Below are positions 25,511 to 34,501 of a stretch of DNA of 64,000 nucleotides, in pieces. Below the pieces are notes generated by a model that had not been told where the DNA came from, ran no database searches, and saw only the letters and a program-made list of their open reading frames with translations. Both the position numbers and the translations under genes were made by a program. This DNA comes from Planctomycetaceae bacterium (GTDB lineage: Bacteria; Planctomycetota; Planctomycetia; Pirellulales; Lacipirellulaceae). The stretch spans positions 1 through 64,000 of the forward strand of contig PABB01000026.1 in assembly GCA_002702655.1 (NCBI GenBank), given 5' to 3'. Each line of letters starts with the position of its first letter. Within the stretch, counting starts at the first letter, position 1.

Positions 25511-27529
25511 ATGGCGAGTCCCACGATGCGCCGCTCAGCCATGTTCTTGTCGGTCGCCTGTCTCGCGTGGGGAGTCTCGCCCCCCAGCCGCGGCGAGTCG
25601 ACTTCGGCGCCGCCGATACCCGTCGAGACCGACTTGGCGGTTGTTGTGGCCGACGGCAGTCAGCCGCTCGCCAATATCCCTGCGTTGATCAAGCAGTTGG
25701 GCAGCCCCAACTTTGCCGAGCGCCGGCGGGCGGAGGAGCAGCTCATTCGGCTCGGGCCCGAGGCCTACGATGTGATCGACCAAACCGGCGAACACGCCGA
25801 CCCGGAAATCGCCGAGCGGCTGGCATATATCAAGCTGTGTTTGAAGATCGACTGGGTTCGCCCCGGCGATCCGCCGCAGGTGCAGCGCGTGCTGCGCGAC
25901 TACGGCGACCGGCACGAAGACGAGCGGCTTGAAAAGATCGACGAGCTGACTGCGTTGCCGGCCGGGCAGGGCATTGCGGCGCTGGTGCGTATCGCGCGGT
26001 TTGATCGAAAGGACGTCGTCGCCAACTGGGCCGCATTGGGCGTGCTGGAGATGAACGGCGACGCGCTGAAACACGGCGGCACATTGAGTCGCGCGCTGCA
26101 GGAGGAGGCTGGCGCCGGCGAGCGGCCGGCGCTTGCGTGGTTGCGGTTACGACTGGCGAGTCTTAGCGACGTGGCGGCGACGCTGCCCGAATGGGCTGCA
26201 GCGGTCGACGCGGCGGCGGCGCCTCTGCTGGCGGCCCGAGCGGATGCGCCTGACGGCGAAGACGACGCTCGCGACGCGGTCGTACTCGCCCGCTTGGTGC
26301 GTTTCCAATTGCAATTGAGTGCCGACGTTGACGACGAAGCCGTCGCCGCGGCGCTGACGCGCGTGGTTTCGCTCGATCAGCAGTTGCCGCGTGACGACGA
26401 CCGCCGAATGCTCATTTCGGTGTTGTGTCGCCCGGCCGACCGAGCGGGGAATCTGCAGGGCGTGTGCGCCTTGTACTTCGGCGAGAAGCCGCCGGGGCTC
26501 TCGGGCGTGTGCTACGCGCTGGCTTGGTGCCAACAGCAGCAGCGGCCAGGCGTGGCAACCAGGTTGCTGCCGCCGTATGCGGACTTGGCGCGCGAGCGGC
26601 TGGCCTCGCGGTACCTGCTCGCCATGGTCCTGCAACTCGCCGACCGCGAGGACGAGGCCGCCAGCGAAGCGGCCGCCGCTCACGAGCTGAAGGTCGACGA
26701 CCCGTTCGATTTGGAGCCGACCGAGCGCCGCTTCACGGCCGATTTGCTGGCCGAGTACGGCTACGTCGATTGGGCAATGCGCGAATATCGCGCGACGGTC
26801 CAAATGTGCGAACTGATCGACTTTGGCGCGCTGCGCGCCCGGGAAAATCTTGCACAGTGGTTGGCCGATGATCAGCAGTACGGCGCCGCGGCCGAGGTGC
26901 TGAGCGAGTTCATCGACCCGGTTACGGACGACAAGCGCATCAAGAAACAGTACGAAGACGATTGGCCGTATTCTACTGCTTCGTCCGAACGTTACCTGCG
27001 AAGGCTTGACGGGCAGCGGCGGTTGTATGCGGCGCAGCAGGCCGAAGCGGACGGCGATCGGGACGAGCAAGGCGAACAGATCGATCTGGCCGTCAAGCTG
27101 GACGAAGAGAACCCCGATATCCTCATCGCCGCGTACCGATTCCACGCGGGCGACGCAGAGATGCAGCGCGGCGTCGCCGAGCGGATCAAGCACGTGGCGA
27201 CGGAGTTTCGCGCGGAAATCCGCAATACCGCCGACAACGAAATGCTGCAGGCCAGCGCCTACAACCAGTACGCGTGGTTGATCTCGAACACGGAGGGTGA
27301 TTTCGACAAGGCGCTGCGATACTCCCTCCGCTCTACGGAAATCGCTCCGGAGGAAGCCAGCTTTTTCGACACGCTTGGCCGTTGCTACTACGCCGCCGGT
27401 GATTTGGACAAAGCCATTGCCGCGCAGACGAAAGCGTGCGAAATGACGCCGCACTACCAGGTGATGCAGCGGCAGCTTGAATTCTTCAAAGCCGAGCGCG
27501 CTCGCCGCAGCGACGAGTTGGACCAATAG
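25511..27529 (+). CDS. Exported helical-repeat (TPR-like) protein
   Basis: A 672-residue protein, exported by a signal peptide (RRSAMFLSVACLAWGVSPPS). It begins with a HEAT-like pair (IPALIKQLGSPNFAERRRAE), continues through Ala-rich helical repeats, and ends with two clear tetratricopeptide units (ALRYSLRSTEIAPEEASFFD; TLGRCYYAAGDLDKAIAAQT). This is a scaffold architecture common in planctomycetes; no catalytic motif is seen. Start: ATG 25511, or the in-frame ATG at 25526. It follows the response regulator by 36 bases on the same strand. Confidence 0.82.
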   Translation: MASPTMRRSAMFLSVACLAWGVSPPSRGESTSAPPIPVETDLAVVVADGSQPLANIPALIKQLGSPNFAERRRAEEQLIRLGPEAYDVIDQTGEHADPEIAERLAYIKLCLKIDWVRPGDPPQVQRVLRDYGDRHEDERLEKIDELTALPAGQGIAALVRIARFDRKDVVANWAALGVLEMNGDALKHGGTLSRALQEEAGAGERPALAWLRLRLASLSDVAATLPEWAAAVDAAAAPLLAARADAPDGEDDARDAVVLARLVRFQLQLSADVDDEAVAAALTRVVSLDQQLPRDDDRRMLISVLCRPADRAGNLQGVCALYFGEKPPGLSGVCYALAWCQQQQRPGVATRLLPPYADLARERLASRYLLAMVLQLADREDEAASEAAAAHELKVDDPFDLEPTERRFTADLLAEYGYVDWAMREYRATVQMCELIDFGALRARENLAQWLADDQQYGAAAEVLSEFIDPVTDDKRIKKQYEDDWPYSTASSERYLRRLDGQRRLYAAQQAEADGDRDEQGEQIDLAVKLDEENPDILIAAYRFHAGDAEMQRGVAERIKHVATEFRAEIRNTADNEMLQASAYNQYAWLISNTEGDFDKALRYSLRSTEIAPEEASFFDTLGRCYYAAGDLDKAIAAQTKACEMTPHYQVMQRQLEFFKAERARRSDELDQ

Positions 27530-27571
27530 CCCCACGTCAACAGACGGCGAGCCGCCTCGCCGCAATGTGCC

Positions 27572-28387
27572 ATGCCTGTCAAACGCTACGCCCACGCGGA
27601 CATTGACTTCGCCTACGTCGACGAAGGGACCGGACCGCCGGTTTTGCTCGTGCATGGGTTTCCGCTCGATCGCACGATGTGGGACGCCCAGGTGGCGGCG
27701 TTGTCGACGGACTTTCGCGTTCTGGCCCCCGATCTGCGCGGCTTCGGCGAGTCGGGAATCGGCCCTGGCGATGCTGATGACGGCGTGTCGATGGAAACCT
27801 ACGCGGCGGATCTCGTGGCGCTGCTGGATGCCGCCGGCGTGAGCGAACCGGTCGTCCTGGCGGGCTTTTCAATGGGCGGGTACGTCGGATGGCAGTTCGC
27901 TCTGCAGCACGTCGATCGGTTGCGGGCGTTGGTCGCTTGCGACACGCGCGCGATTGCCGACACGGACGAGGCGGCGGCCAATCGCGAATCCATGGCGACC
28001 GAGGTGCTCGCCGCGGACAGCTCGGCGGCGGCCGAGGGCATGATTCCCAAGCTCATCGCCCCGCGCACGCTGGAGTTCGGCGGCCCGGCCGTCGCGCGGC
28101 TGATGGAGATGATCGGGCGGGCGACGCCGGCGGGAATCGCTGCGGCGCAGCGCGGCATGGCGGTGCGGCCGGACGTGCGCCAGCAGCTTGCCGAGATCGC
28201 TGTTCCGGCGCTGGTCGTTGTGGGCGAAGAAGACGCAATCAGCCCGCCGACTGAGATGGCCGAGATTGCCGCGGCGCTGCCCGACGCGACATTTGTGGAG
28301 ATTCCGACGGCCGGCCATATGTCGCCGCTGGAGAATCCAGGCGACTTCAACGCAGCGTTGCTGGATTTCCTCGCGTCCTTGTCGTAG
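27572..28387 (+). CDS. Alpha/beta-hydrolase fold enzyme
   Basis: Hydrolase of 271 residues, substrate unknown. Seen: the oxyanion region LLVHGFPLDRTMW, DLRGFGESG, the nucleophile elbow GFSMGG (Ser100), the acid in VVGEEDAISPPTEMAEIA and the catalytic His in PTAGHMSPLENP. All three catalytic residues are present. No signal peptide, so cytoplasmic. Its TAG stop codon lies inside the REP-like element at 28384. Confidence 0.88.
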   Translation: MPVKRYAHADIDFAYVDEGTGPPVLLVHGFPLDRTMWDAQVAALSTDFRVLAPDLRGFGESGIGPGDADDGVSMETYAADLVALLDAAGVSEPVVLAGFSMGGYVGWQFALQHVDRLRALVACDTRAIADTDEAAANRESMATEVLAADSSAAAEGMIPKLIAPRTLEFGGPAVARLMEMIGRATPAGIAAAQRGMAVRPDVRQQLAEIAVPALVVVGEEDAISPPTEMAEIAAALPDATFVEIPTAGHMSPLENPGDFNAALLDFLASLS

Positions 28388-28510
28388 GTCCGGCTTTCCA
28401 GCCTGACATAGCGCCGCTGTTGAGCGGCAACTTCGGGGCGACGCGGCACCCAAGATCCAAGCGCTGCGCCGTGTCGCTGCGGTGATGTCAGCCTGGAAAG
28501 CCTGACGTAC
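28384..28510. repeat. Inverted pair of REP-like hairpins (TTTCCAG core)
   Basis: The first unit (28384-28409) reads GTAGGTCCGGCTTTCCAGCC then TGACAT. The second (28484-28510), read on the minus strand, is GTACGTCAGGCTTTCCAGGC then TGACAT. They face each other, as in BIME-type paired REPs. The first includes the stop codon of the hydrolase gene; the second ends 7 bases before the end of the next gene. Confidence 0.7.
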
Positions 28511-28516
28511 GGTTCG

Positions 28517-29071
28517 CTACTTCGGCGTGCGGAACACGCTCTGAATCTTCAGCACCGCGCCGTCGTCGGGAAACGTGTGGAACGACTGCACGCGCATCGC
28601 CTTGTCGCGGCAATCGACGGCAATGTAGCTGAGCGCTCCCAGCTCGAACCGACCGCTGGCGTCGAATCGCTGGAGCATGCCCTCGCGCGTCGCGGGCAGC
28701 GTCAGTTGTTGCTCGTATGCGGCGAACTTCTCCTTGTCAGCCGGTTCCAGCGAGAACGCGGTTTCGAACCGAGCGCCGCCCCGGCAATCGACTGCGTCGC
28801 TACGCGAGCCGTGGAGTCGGTACGACATCAAACGGCGTCGTTGCGGCAATGGCTGCGATGCGGCGGCTGCCACCTCGGTCAGCACCAGTCCCTCGTAGGT
28901 CCAGGTGACGACGTGACCCGAATTGGTGATGTGAATCGTCGCCGCGTACCCGCCGCGCGAGATGCGGCGCGTTTGCTGAATCTCGAACAGCTCGGGATGG
29001 AGCGAGCGCCCGTAGAACTGGTAGACCAACTCGGCGATTTTGGGACGAACAGTCAGCATCGGTCGATTCAT
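28517..29071 (-). CDS. DUF2617-like protein
   Basis: Unknown function. The 184-residue protein begins MNRPMLTVRPKIAELVYQFY and continues GRSLHPELFEIQQTRRISRG, which I recognise as the opening of the DUF2617 family found in planctomycetes and actinobacteria. The rest alternates beta-strands with charged turns (GYAATIHITNSGHVVTWTYE; YIAVDCRDKAMRVQSFHTFP). No signal peptide. I start at the ATG at 29071; an in-frame upstream start at 29092 and an internal one at 29059 are possible. The promoter at 29188-29216 fits. Confidence 0.75.
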   Translation of the reverse strand: MNRPMLTVRPKIAELVYQFYGRSLHPELFEIQQTRRISRGGYAATIHITNSGHVVTWTYEGLVLTEVAAAASQPLPQRRRLMSYRLHGSRSDAVDCRGGARFETAFSLEPADKEKFAAYEQQLTLPATREGMLQRFDASGRFELGALSYIAVDCRDKAMRVQSFHTFPDDGAVLKIQSVFRTPK

Positions 29072-29187
29072 AGCGGCGAAACAGCCCGGCAACCAGGTTT
29101 CGTTGCGGCTGTGAAAGGCGTCTTGAGGCGGGTCGAGCGAGGCCCGGCATGCAATGCACGCCCGTCGACTCGCGTATCGTCACTTGA

Positions 29188-29216
29188 ATTATAATTCTCC
29201 AAACAGCGCCGCTCAA
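29188..29216 (-). promoter_or_regulatory. Sigma-70-type promoter of the DUF2617-like gene
   Basis: On the minus strand TTGAGC (29216-29211) is followed after exactly 17 bases by TATAAT (29193-29188). The -10 lies in the perfect palindrome GAATTATAATTC, so a TATAAT is also present on the plus strand (29190-29195), though without a good -35 on that side. The gene start is about 110 bases downstream. Confidence 0.5.
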
Positions 29217-29335
29217 AGGGAAGTTTTTTGTAGGATCGCATTCGCGAAAAAAGTTTTGCGCCGAACGCGCTTGACAAACGCGCGCCGCGCATGCGGCAGC
29301 GCGATCGATGCTAGCAACATGCCAACGACAGGCCC

Positions 29336-29998
29336 ATGCGCGCCGACGAAATTTACCGCGTCTTGCTTGACAATCTTGGCCCGCAAGGGTGGTGGCCGGG
29401 CGACTCCCCGCTGGAAGTCATGGTCGGCGCCGTGCTGGTGCAAAACACGGCTTGGGCGAACGTGGAGCGCGCGATCGAGAATCTGAAAGACGCCGGCGCG
29501 CTCGATGCGCAGCGACTGGCCGCGATGTCGGCGGAGGAATTGGAACCGCTGCTGCGTCCGGCCGGCTACTTCCGCGTCAAATCGCGCCGCCTGCAAAATC
29601 TGATGCGGTGGCTCGCCGACCGCGCCGAGGGCGACGTGCAGCGGTTGCGCGATTGCGACCAACAGGCGCTGCGCGAGGAGTTGCTCGCGCTCAATGGGAT
29701 TGGCCCTGAAACGGCCGATTCAATCCTGTTGTACGCGCTCGACATGCCGGCGATGGTGGTGGACGCCTACACGCTGAGAATCTGGGCGCGGCACGGCTGG
29801 ATTGATTACGAAGCCGATTACCACGCACTTCAGGAACACCTGTCGTGCGAGTTGCCTGACGATCCGGCAATCTACAGCGAACTGCACGCGCTGATTGTCG
29901 AAGTGGGCAAACGTTGGTGCAAACCGAAACCCAAATGCGACGGCTGCCCGCTGCAGGAGCTGCTCCCGGACGGCGGGATCGTCGAACCGTGTTGGTGA
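29336..29998 (+). CDS. EndoIII-like DNA glycosylase (MagIII/COG2231 type)
   Basis: HhH-GPD superfamily base-excision glycosylase, 220 residues. Seen: a helix-hairpin-helix at about 118-130 (LNGIGPETADSILLYAL) and the catalytic Asp143 (MVVDAYTLRIW). The lysine that gives endonuclease III its lyase activity is replaced by Glu125, so a monofunctional glycosylase of the MagIII (3-methyladenine) type is likelier than a true Nth. The C-terminal cysteines (CKPKPKCDGC and a terminal C) do not fit the C-x6-C-x2-C-x5-C iron-sulfur spacing of Nth. ATG 29336 follows an AT-rich stretch. Confidence 0.85.
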   Translation: MRADEIYRVLLDNLGPQGWWPGDSPLEVMVGAVLVQNTAWANVERAIENLKDAGALDAQRLAAMSAEELEPLLRPAGYFRVKSRRLQNLMRWLADRAEGDVQRLRDCDQQALREELLALNGIGPETADSILLYALDMPAMVVDAYTLRIWARHGWIDYEADYHALQEHLSCELPDDPAIYSELHALIVEVGKRWCKPKPKCDGCPLQELLPDGGIVEPCW

Positions 29999-30249
29999 TT
30001 GTCGCCCCGGGCGGCTCCGCGACCGCGGGTCGATTGGCTGCTAGCACCTCGCTGGGAACGAATCGGCAGACGGCCGTCTCAATTGCCGTAGCGGCGCTTC
30101 GGCGCATTCTCTACGATCCGCGGCGCTAGCGTTGCTCGGTGCGCTCGTTTTGTGGGCCGAGCTTGACCCAACTGGCGTCACCCGGCGCCTTGTCGCTGCC
30201 TTTGGATCCCAATGACGACAAGGCATCAGCTTGTCAGGGAGGACGAGCC

Positions 30250-31692
30250 GTGAGTTCCATTCGCCCACTCGCAACCATCACGTTGTTGGCCGTTGCGGGA
30301 TTGATTTTGTATGTGAAGATCACCGAGACCGAGCCGGTCATTCCGGCCGACGTCGGCGAATACGAGTTCAACGTCGGACTCGACAGCGGCGTCGACGCCC
30401 CTGAGGCGTGGACGGCCGGCGGTTTCGATGATGCCGGCGCCTCGGCTCCGGCGTTCGCGGCCACCGCTGGCGGCGAGGCCCCCACATTTGACGCGGCAGC
30501 CGCTCCCGAGGCGGGCGATGCGGCGCCGGCCTGGAATGCCGATACGGCCTCCCCCGCGGTGACGGCAGAAGCCCCAGCGTATGAGGCCGCTGCAGTCGTT
30601 CCGCCGATTGACGCGAACGCCGCGGCACAAGCGGCGACGGCCAGCGAACCGCCCATGCCGCAACTCCCGGGCGACGAGACTGCCGCGGCGCAAGACGTGG
30701 CCGTCCCTGCAGCAGTCGGCGCCGCAGCCGTGTCCGCCTACGCGGCCGCACCTGATTTTTCTAGCGCTGGGAGCGCCCCAGCCGTCCCGACAGAGTCGGG
30801 TGTGCCGGCGATCGATTCGGTCGCCTCCGAGCCGGTCGACTCGGCGCCTGCCGACACGCCGCAGGACGAAGTCGCCGCGCCGGGCGGACGCTACTCGACC
30901 TACGACGCCGCGCCGACTCAATCGCCTGCCGAATCAACGGCCGACGTGCTGCCGACTCAAGACGCTGGCGAGCCGACCGAATCGCTCTATGCGAAATCCA
31001 AGGTTGCCATCCAGTCCGCACTCGACCGAGGCGAATTGTCCCAGGCTCTGCAGATGCTCTCCGATTGGCGGGGCGATCCGTCGCTGACCGCCCAGGAGGA
31101 ACAGGAAGTCGAGACGCTTTTGGGCCAGTTGGCCGGCAGCGTGATTTACTCGACCGAGCACCGCTTGGAAGCGCCCTATCTGGTGCAACCGGGCGAGACG
31201 CTTGAACAGGTGGCCGCAAAGTACCAGGTCTCCGCGCAACTGCTGGGCAAGATCAACGGCATCGCGCCGGGCACGCCGCTGGCGGCAGGCAAAGAACTGA
31301 AGGTCGTCCGCGGTCCCTTCTCGGCCACCATCGATGTGAGCGAACGCGAGCTGACGCTGATGCTCGACCGTCGTTATGCCGGACGATTCCGCGTGGAAGT
31401 CGATCCGACGTTGACGGTCGAAGACGGCCAGTGGCAGGTGGTCGACAAGCCGGTGGCGCCGGCGTCGGTCACGGCCTATCAAGCTACGCCCGGCGACGGC
31501 GTCGATCGCACGGTCATGCTGCAGAACCCGGGCGCTGCCAGCGGCCAGGTCGCCGTGCTCCGCGGCCCGGGGACTCCCGATCCGGTCAGCGCACCCGAGC
31601 CGGCCGGTCGCGTCATTCGGCTCAGTTCGCGGGACATCGAGGATGTGTTCGACATCCTGTCGGTGGGTTCGCAGGTGACGATTCAGCGGTAG
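30250..31692 (+). CDS. LysM protein with degenerate L,D-transpeptidase domain
   Basis: An envelope protein of 480 residues. GTG 30250 has GGGAGG 7 bases upstream. An N-terminal membrane anchor (PLATITLLAVAGLILYVKIT) is followed by a 220-residue Ala/Pro/acidic low-complexity linker, a short helical segment and one LysM domain (PYLVQPGETLEQVAAKYQVS; LLGKINGIAPGTPL). The C-terminus follows the YkuD L,D-transpeptidase pattern: FSATIDVSERELTLMLDRRY at the start, and RVIRLSSRDIEDVFDILSVG at the end, where active enzymes read (H-G)-C-I-R-L. Cys and His are both absent. It probably binds peptidoglycan but cannot cross-link it. Confidence 0.85.
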   Translation: MSSIRPLATITLLAVAGLILYVKITETEPVIPADVGEYEFNVGLDSGVDAPEAWTAGGFDDAGASAPAFAATAGGEAPTFDAAAAPEAGDAAPAWNADTASPAVTAEAPAYEAAAVVPPIDANAAAQAATASEPPMPQLPGDETAAAQDVAVPAAVGAAAVSAYAAAPDFSSAGSAPAVPTESGVPAIDSVASEPVDSAPADTPQDEVAAPGGRYSTYDAAPTQSPAESTADVLPTQDAGEPTESLYAKSKVAIQSALDRGELSQALQMLSDWRGDPSLTAQEEQEVETLLGQLAGSVIYSTEHRLEAPYLVQPGETLEQVAAKYQVSAQLLGKINGIAPGTPLAAGKELKVVRGPFSATIDVSERELTLMLDRRYAGRFRVEVDPTLTVEDGQWQVVDKPVAPASVTAYQATPGDGVDRTVMLQNPGAASGQVAVLRGPGTPDPVSAPEPAGRVIRLSSRDIEDVFDILSVGSQVTIQR

Positions 31693-31809
31693 TGGCAGCG
31701 GCTGCGCGCCGTCCGGTCGACGATTGGCCCTCAGCGCGGTATACACGGCGTCCCAGGCGAGCGAGGGACGCTCGCCAACTCGCATGCCCTGGACGATCGC
31801 GACGAATCC

Positions 31810-32370
31810 GTGAACTACGACCGCCAACAACTGATTGATCTGATCCGCGAGAAGGCCCTCAAGTTCGGCGAGTTTACGCTCGCTTCGGGCAAGCAGGCCA
31901 GCTACTACCTGGACTGCCGGCACGTGACGCTCGACGCCCGCGGCGTCGGGCTGATCGCCGCGGGCATGCTCGAGCAGATGGGCGACGACCTGCCCCCGCT
32001 GGTCGGCGGGATGGCCATCGGCGCCGATCCGATCACGGCCGCCATTCTAACCGTTGCCGGAATCGAAGGCCGCTCGTTGCGCGGGATCATGGTCCGTAAG
32101 GAAGCCAAACAGCACGGCACCGGCAAGTTCGTCGAGGGGCCGTACGAGCCGGGCGAGGAAGTCGTGATCGTGGAAGACGTCGTCACCACCGGCGGCTCAT
32201 CGCTGCTGGCGATCGAACGCTGCGAAGCGGTCGGACTGAAAGTCAAGCGGGTGATGGCCATCGTTGATCGCCTGGAAGGCGGTCGCGAAGCCTTCGCCGA
32301 CCGCGGCTACGAACTGTCGCCGCTGCTGACGATTGAAGATTTTGGGATCGAGAGGCCGCAAGCGGGGTGA
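31810..32370 (+). CDS. pyrE: Orotate phosphoribosyltransferase
   Basis: Converts orotate and PRPP to OMP in pyrimidine synthesis, cytoplasmic. The 186-residue protein shows FGEFTLASGKQASYYLDCRH, VGGMAIGADPITAAILTVAG, the Lys-rich flexible loop IMVRKEAKQHGTGKFVEG and the PRPP signature VVIVEDVVTTGGSSLLAIE. It starts at GTG 31810. Downstream is a two-armed repeat array, then the nuclease-like gene. Confidence 0.95.
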   Translation: MNYDRQQLIDLIREKALKFGEFTLASGKQASYYLDCRHVTLDARGVGLIAAGMLEQMGDDLPPLVGGMAIGADPITAAILTVAGIEGRSLRGIMVRKEAKQHGTGKFVEGPYEPGEEVVIVEDVVTTGGSSLLAIERCEAVGLKVKRVMAIVDRLEGGREAFADRGYELSPLLTIEDFGIERPQAG

Positions 32371-32476
32371 TTGGTTACTGGTGATTGGTGACTGGTCATT
32401 GCAGGGTTTTCGTCGATCGGAGCGCTCGGTGTTCCCAATCGACCACAAGTCACCAATCACGAATCACCAGTCACTC
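32368..32476. repeat. Two-armed GTGATTGGT/ACCAATCAC short-repeat array
   Basis: The left arm (32368-32400) has tandem degenerate heptamers (TGATTGG, TTACTGG, TGATTGG, TGACTGG). The right arm (32444-32476) is the inverse (CACCAATCAC, GAATCACCAGTCACT). About 43 unrelated bases separate the arms. It lies between the pyrE stop codon and the next start. Confidence 0.8.
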
Positions 32477-32487
32477 GCGCAGCGCCC

Positions 32488-33168
32488 ATGGAAACCTCTC
32501 TCCACCGCCAACTCAAAGCGCTCTACGTTGCCGACGAGTCACTGCACGAGGTGGTGCTCGGCGACTATCGGATCGACGCGGTGCGGGGGCGGGAGCTGAT
32601 TGAGGTGCAGCACGGCTCGTTGGCGGCGATCCGCGACAAGATTCGCCGACTGCTCGACGAGCATCGCGTGCGCGTCGTCAAACCGATCATCGCTCGCAAG
32701 ACGCTCGTCAAGCTCCCGGAGCCGGGGGCCGAGCCGCTCAGTCGCCGCCGCAGCCCCAAGCGCGGCACGCTGCTGGATGTGTTCGACGAGCTGGTCTACT
32801 TCACCCGCGTGTTCCCTCATCCGCGGCTGACGCTGGAAGTGGTGTTGGTCGAGATTGAGGAGCTGCGCTACCCGGGGCGCGGCAAGCGCCGCCGCCGCCG
32901 TCGGCCCAACGAAGAATTTCAGATCGAGGACCAGCGGCTGGTGGCGGTCGACTCGCACCATCAGTTCCGCAAGGCGGGCGACCTGATGAAGCTGCTGCCC
33001 CGGCGACTGCCGCGCCCGTTCCACACGGGCCACTTAGCCGAGCGGATGGACGTGCCGCGGTGGATTGCCCAGCGAATCGCGTATTGCCTGCGCGAGATGG
33101 GAGCGGTGGAACCGGCGGGTAAGAAAGGCAACGCGATTCTCTACCAGCGCAAGTCGCGGGCGGCGTAG
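32488..33168 (+). CDS. Predicted PD-(D/E)XK-like nuclease with winged-helix C-terminus
   Basis: A 226-residue protein of unknown function. Residues 20-70 fit the PD-(D/E)XK pattern: GDYRIDAVRGRELIEVQHGS contains an Asp, then Glu-x-Gln after a hydrophobic strand, as in nucleases with an E-x-Q variant, followed by a helix (LAAIRDKIRRLL). The middle part is a second helical block with a very basic patch (GRGKRRRRRRPNEEF). The C-terminal 70 residues (KAGDLMKLLPRRLPRPFHTG; LAERMDVPRWIAQRIAYCLR) look like a winged helix. No signal peptide. A DNA-acting role is inferred from fold only. Confidence 0.78.
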   Translation: METSLHRQLKALYVADESLHEVVLGDYRIDAVRGRELIEVQHGSLAAIRDKIRRLLDEHRVRVVKPIIARKTLVKLPEPGAEPLSRRRSPKRGTLLDVFDELVYFTRVFPHPRLTLEVVLVEIEELRYPGRGKRRRRRRPNEEFQIEDQRLVAVDSHHQFRKAGDLMKLLPRRLPRPFHTGHLAERMDVPRWIAQRIAYCLREMGAVEPAGKKGNAILYQRKSRAA

Positions 33169-33462
33169 TCGTAGGTTCTGGCTGACGCCGACGAATAGAA
33201 CGCGGATTACCGCGGATGGCGCGGGTGACCACGGTAAGTGACGGCAACGCCGGTTGGCGGCTGGGCGACCGGTGCAGGTCGTCGCCGTGGAGGATCCCCC
33301 TTGAGTCGGGACTTCCGCGCAAATCGGCCCGCCCCGCGTTGAACCGTGTTCCATTCATCTTGCGAACCCGGGCGGCAGGGCTTACCCTGCTATCTTCCCA
33401 AATTTGCCCATCTGCCGGTATTTTCACGCGACGGATCGCGTCGCGAAGGTTCCTATTGCACC

Positions 33463-34485
33463 ATGAGCGACAACCACCCGTCGGTCGGCGGCGCGCCGTT
33501 GCGGCGACTGACCGGCGTGCAGATCCTGGGCACAGGCAGCTTCGTCCCCGACAGGATTGTCACCAACGACGATCTGGCCGACCTGGGGTGCGATAGCGAT
33601 TGGATCGTCAAACGCACCGGCATCCGCGCCCGTCGGCATGCTCCGCCGGGGATGTGTACCAGCGACATGGCGGTCGAGGCCGCGCGGCGGTGTCTCGCAG
33701 CGGCCGACGTGCCGGCCAAGGAAGTCGACCTGCTGGTCGTGGGCACGTTCACCCCCGACCGGCTGATGCCCGCCACCGCGCCGGTCGTGCAAAGCGAACT
33801 GGGCCTCACGTGCGGCGCCTTCGACGTGTCCGCGGCTTGTGCGGGATTCACCTACGCCCTGGCCACCGCCATGCAGTTCGTCGGGACTGGGTGCAGCCGA
33901 CGTGCCCTGGTCATCGGCGCCGACACCAATTCGCGGATCCTCGACCCCGAGGACAAGACGACTTACCCGCTGTTCGGCGACGGCGCCGGGGCCGTGCTGT
34001 TGGCTGGCGGCAGCGAAGAACAGGGCGCCCTGGCCTACACGATTGGCGCCGATGGCAGCCGTGTCGATTTGCTCACGCGCCCGGTCGGCGGCGTGCAATC
34101 GCCCGAAGTCTACCCCGACGGCAATCTCGATCGTCGCTGGTTCATGCAGATGGAGGGCCGCTCCGTCTTCAAGTGGGCCGTGCGCTTGGTCGACGAGGAC
34201 GTGAAGCAAGTGCTGCAGCATGCGGACCTGAAGCCCGAGCAAATCGACTGCTGGCTGTTTCACCAAGCCAATGTGCGGATTCTCGACGCCGCGGTCGACG
34301 CCATGGGAATCAGCCGCGAGCGGGTCGTCATGCATCTGGATCGCTACGGCAACACCTCGGCGGCCAGCATTCCCATCGCGCTGGACGAAACGGTCCGCGG
34401 CGGCGGCATCAAGTCGGGCGACCACGTCGTCATGTGCGGCTTCGGAGCCGGCCTCGCCTGGGGCACCCTCGCGTGGCGATGGTAG
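33463..34485 (+). CDS. fabH: Beta-ketoacyl-ACP synthase III
   Basis: Starts fatty-acid synthesis by condensing acetyl-CoA with malonyl-ACP. The 340-residue protein has the complete triad: Cys126 (VSAACAGFTYAL), His267 (WLFHQANVRILDA) and Asn297 (DRYGNTSAASIPIAL), plus the C-terminal GFGAGLAWG. The ATG at 33463 gives the usual N-terminus (VQILGTGSFVPDRIVTNDDL). No other fatty-acid genes flank it here, so it may be the housekeeping enzyme or a starter enzyme of another pathway. Confidence 0.94.
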   Translation: MSDNHPSVGGAPLRRLTGVQILGTGSFVPDRIVTNDDLADLGCDSDWIVKRTGIRARRHAPPGMCTSDMAVEAARRCLAAADVPAKEVDLLVVGTFTPDRLMPATAPVVQSELGLTCGAFDVSAACAGFTYALATAMQFVGTGCSRRALVIGADTNSRILDPEDKTTYPLFGDGAGAVLLAGGSEEQGALAYTIGADGSRVDLLTRPVGGVQSPEVYPDGNLDRRWFMQMEGRSVFKWAVRLVDEDVKQVLQHADLKPEQIDCWLFHQANVRILDAAVDAMGISRERVVMHLDRYGNTSAASIPIALDETVRGGGIKSGDHVVMCGFGAGLAWGTLAWRW

Positions 34486-34501
34486 GCGAGGCGCTGCGCG
34501 G

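Noticed and set aside
29271-29276. TTGACA as a -35 box for the glycosylase gene
   Set aside because: The sequence 17 bases downstream is GC-rich with no -10 resemblance.
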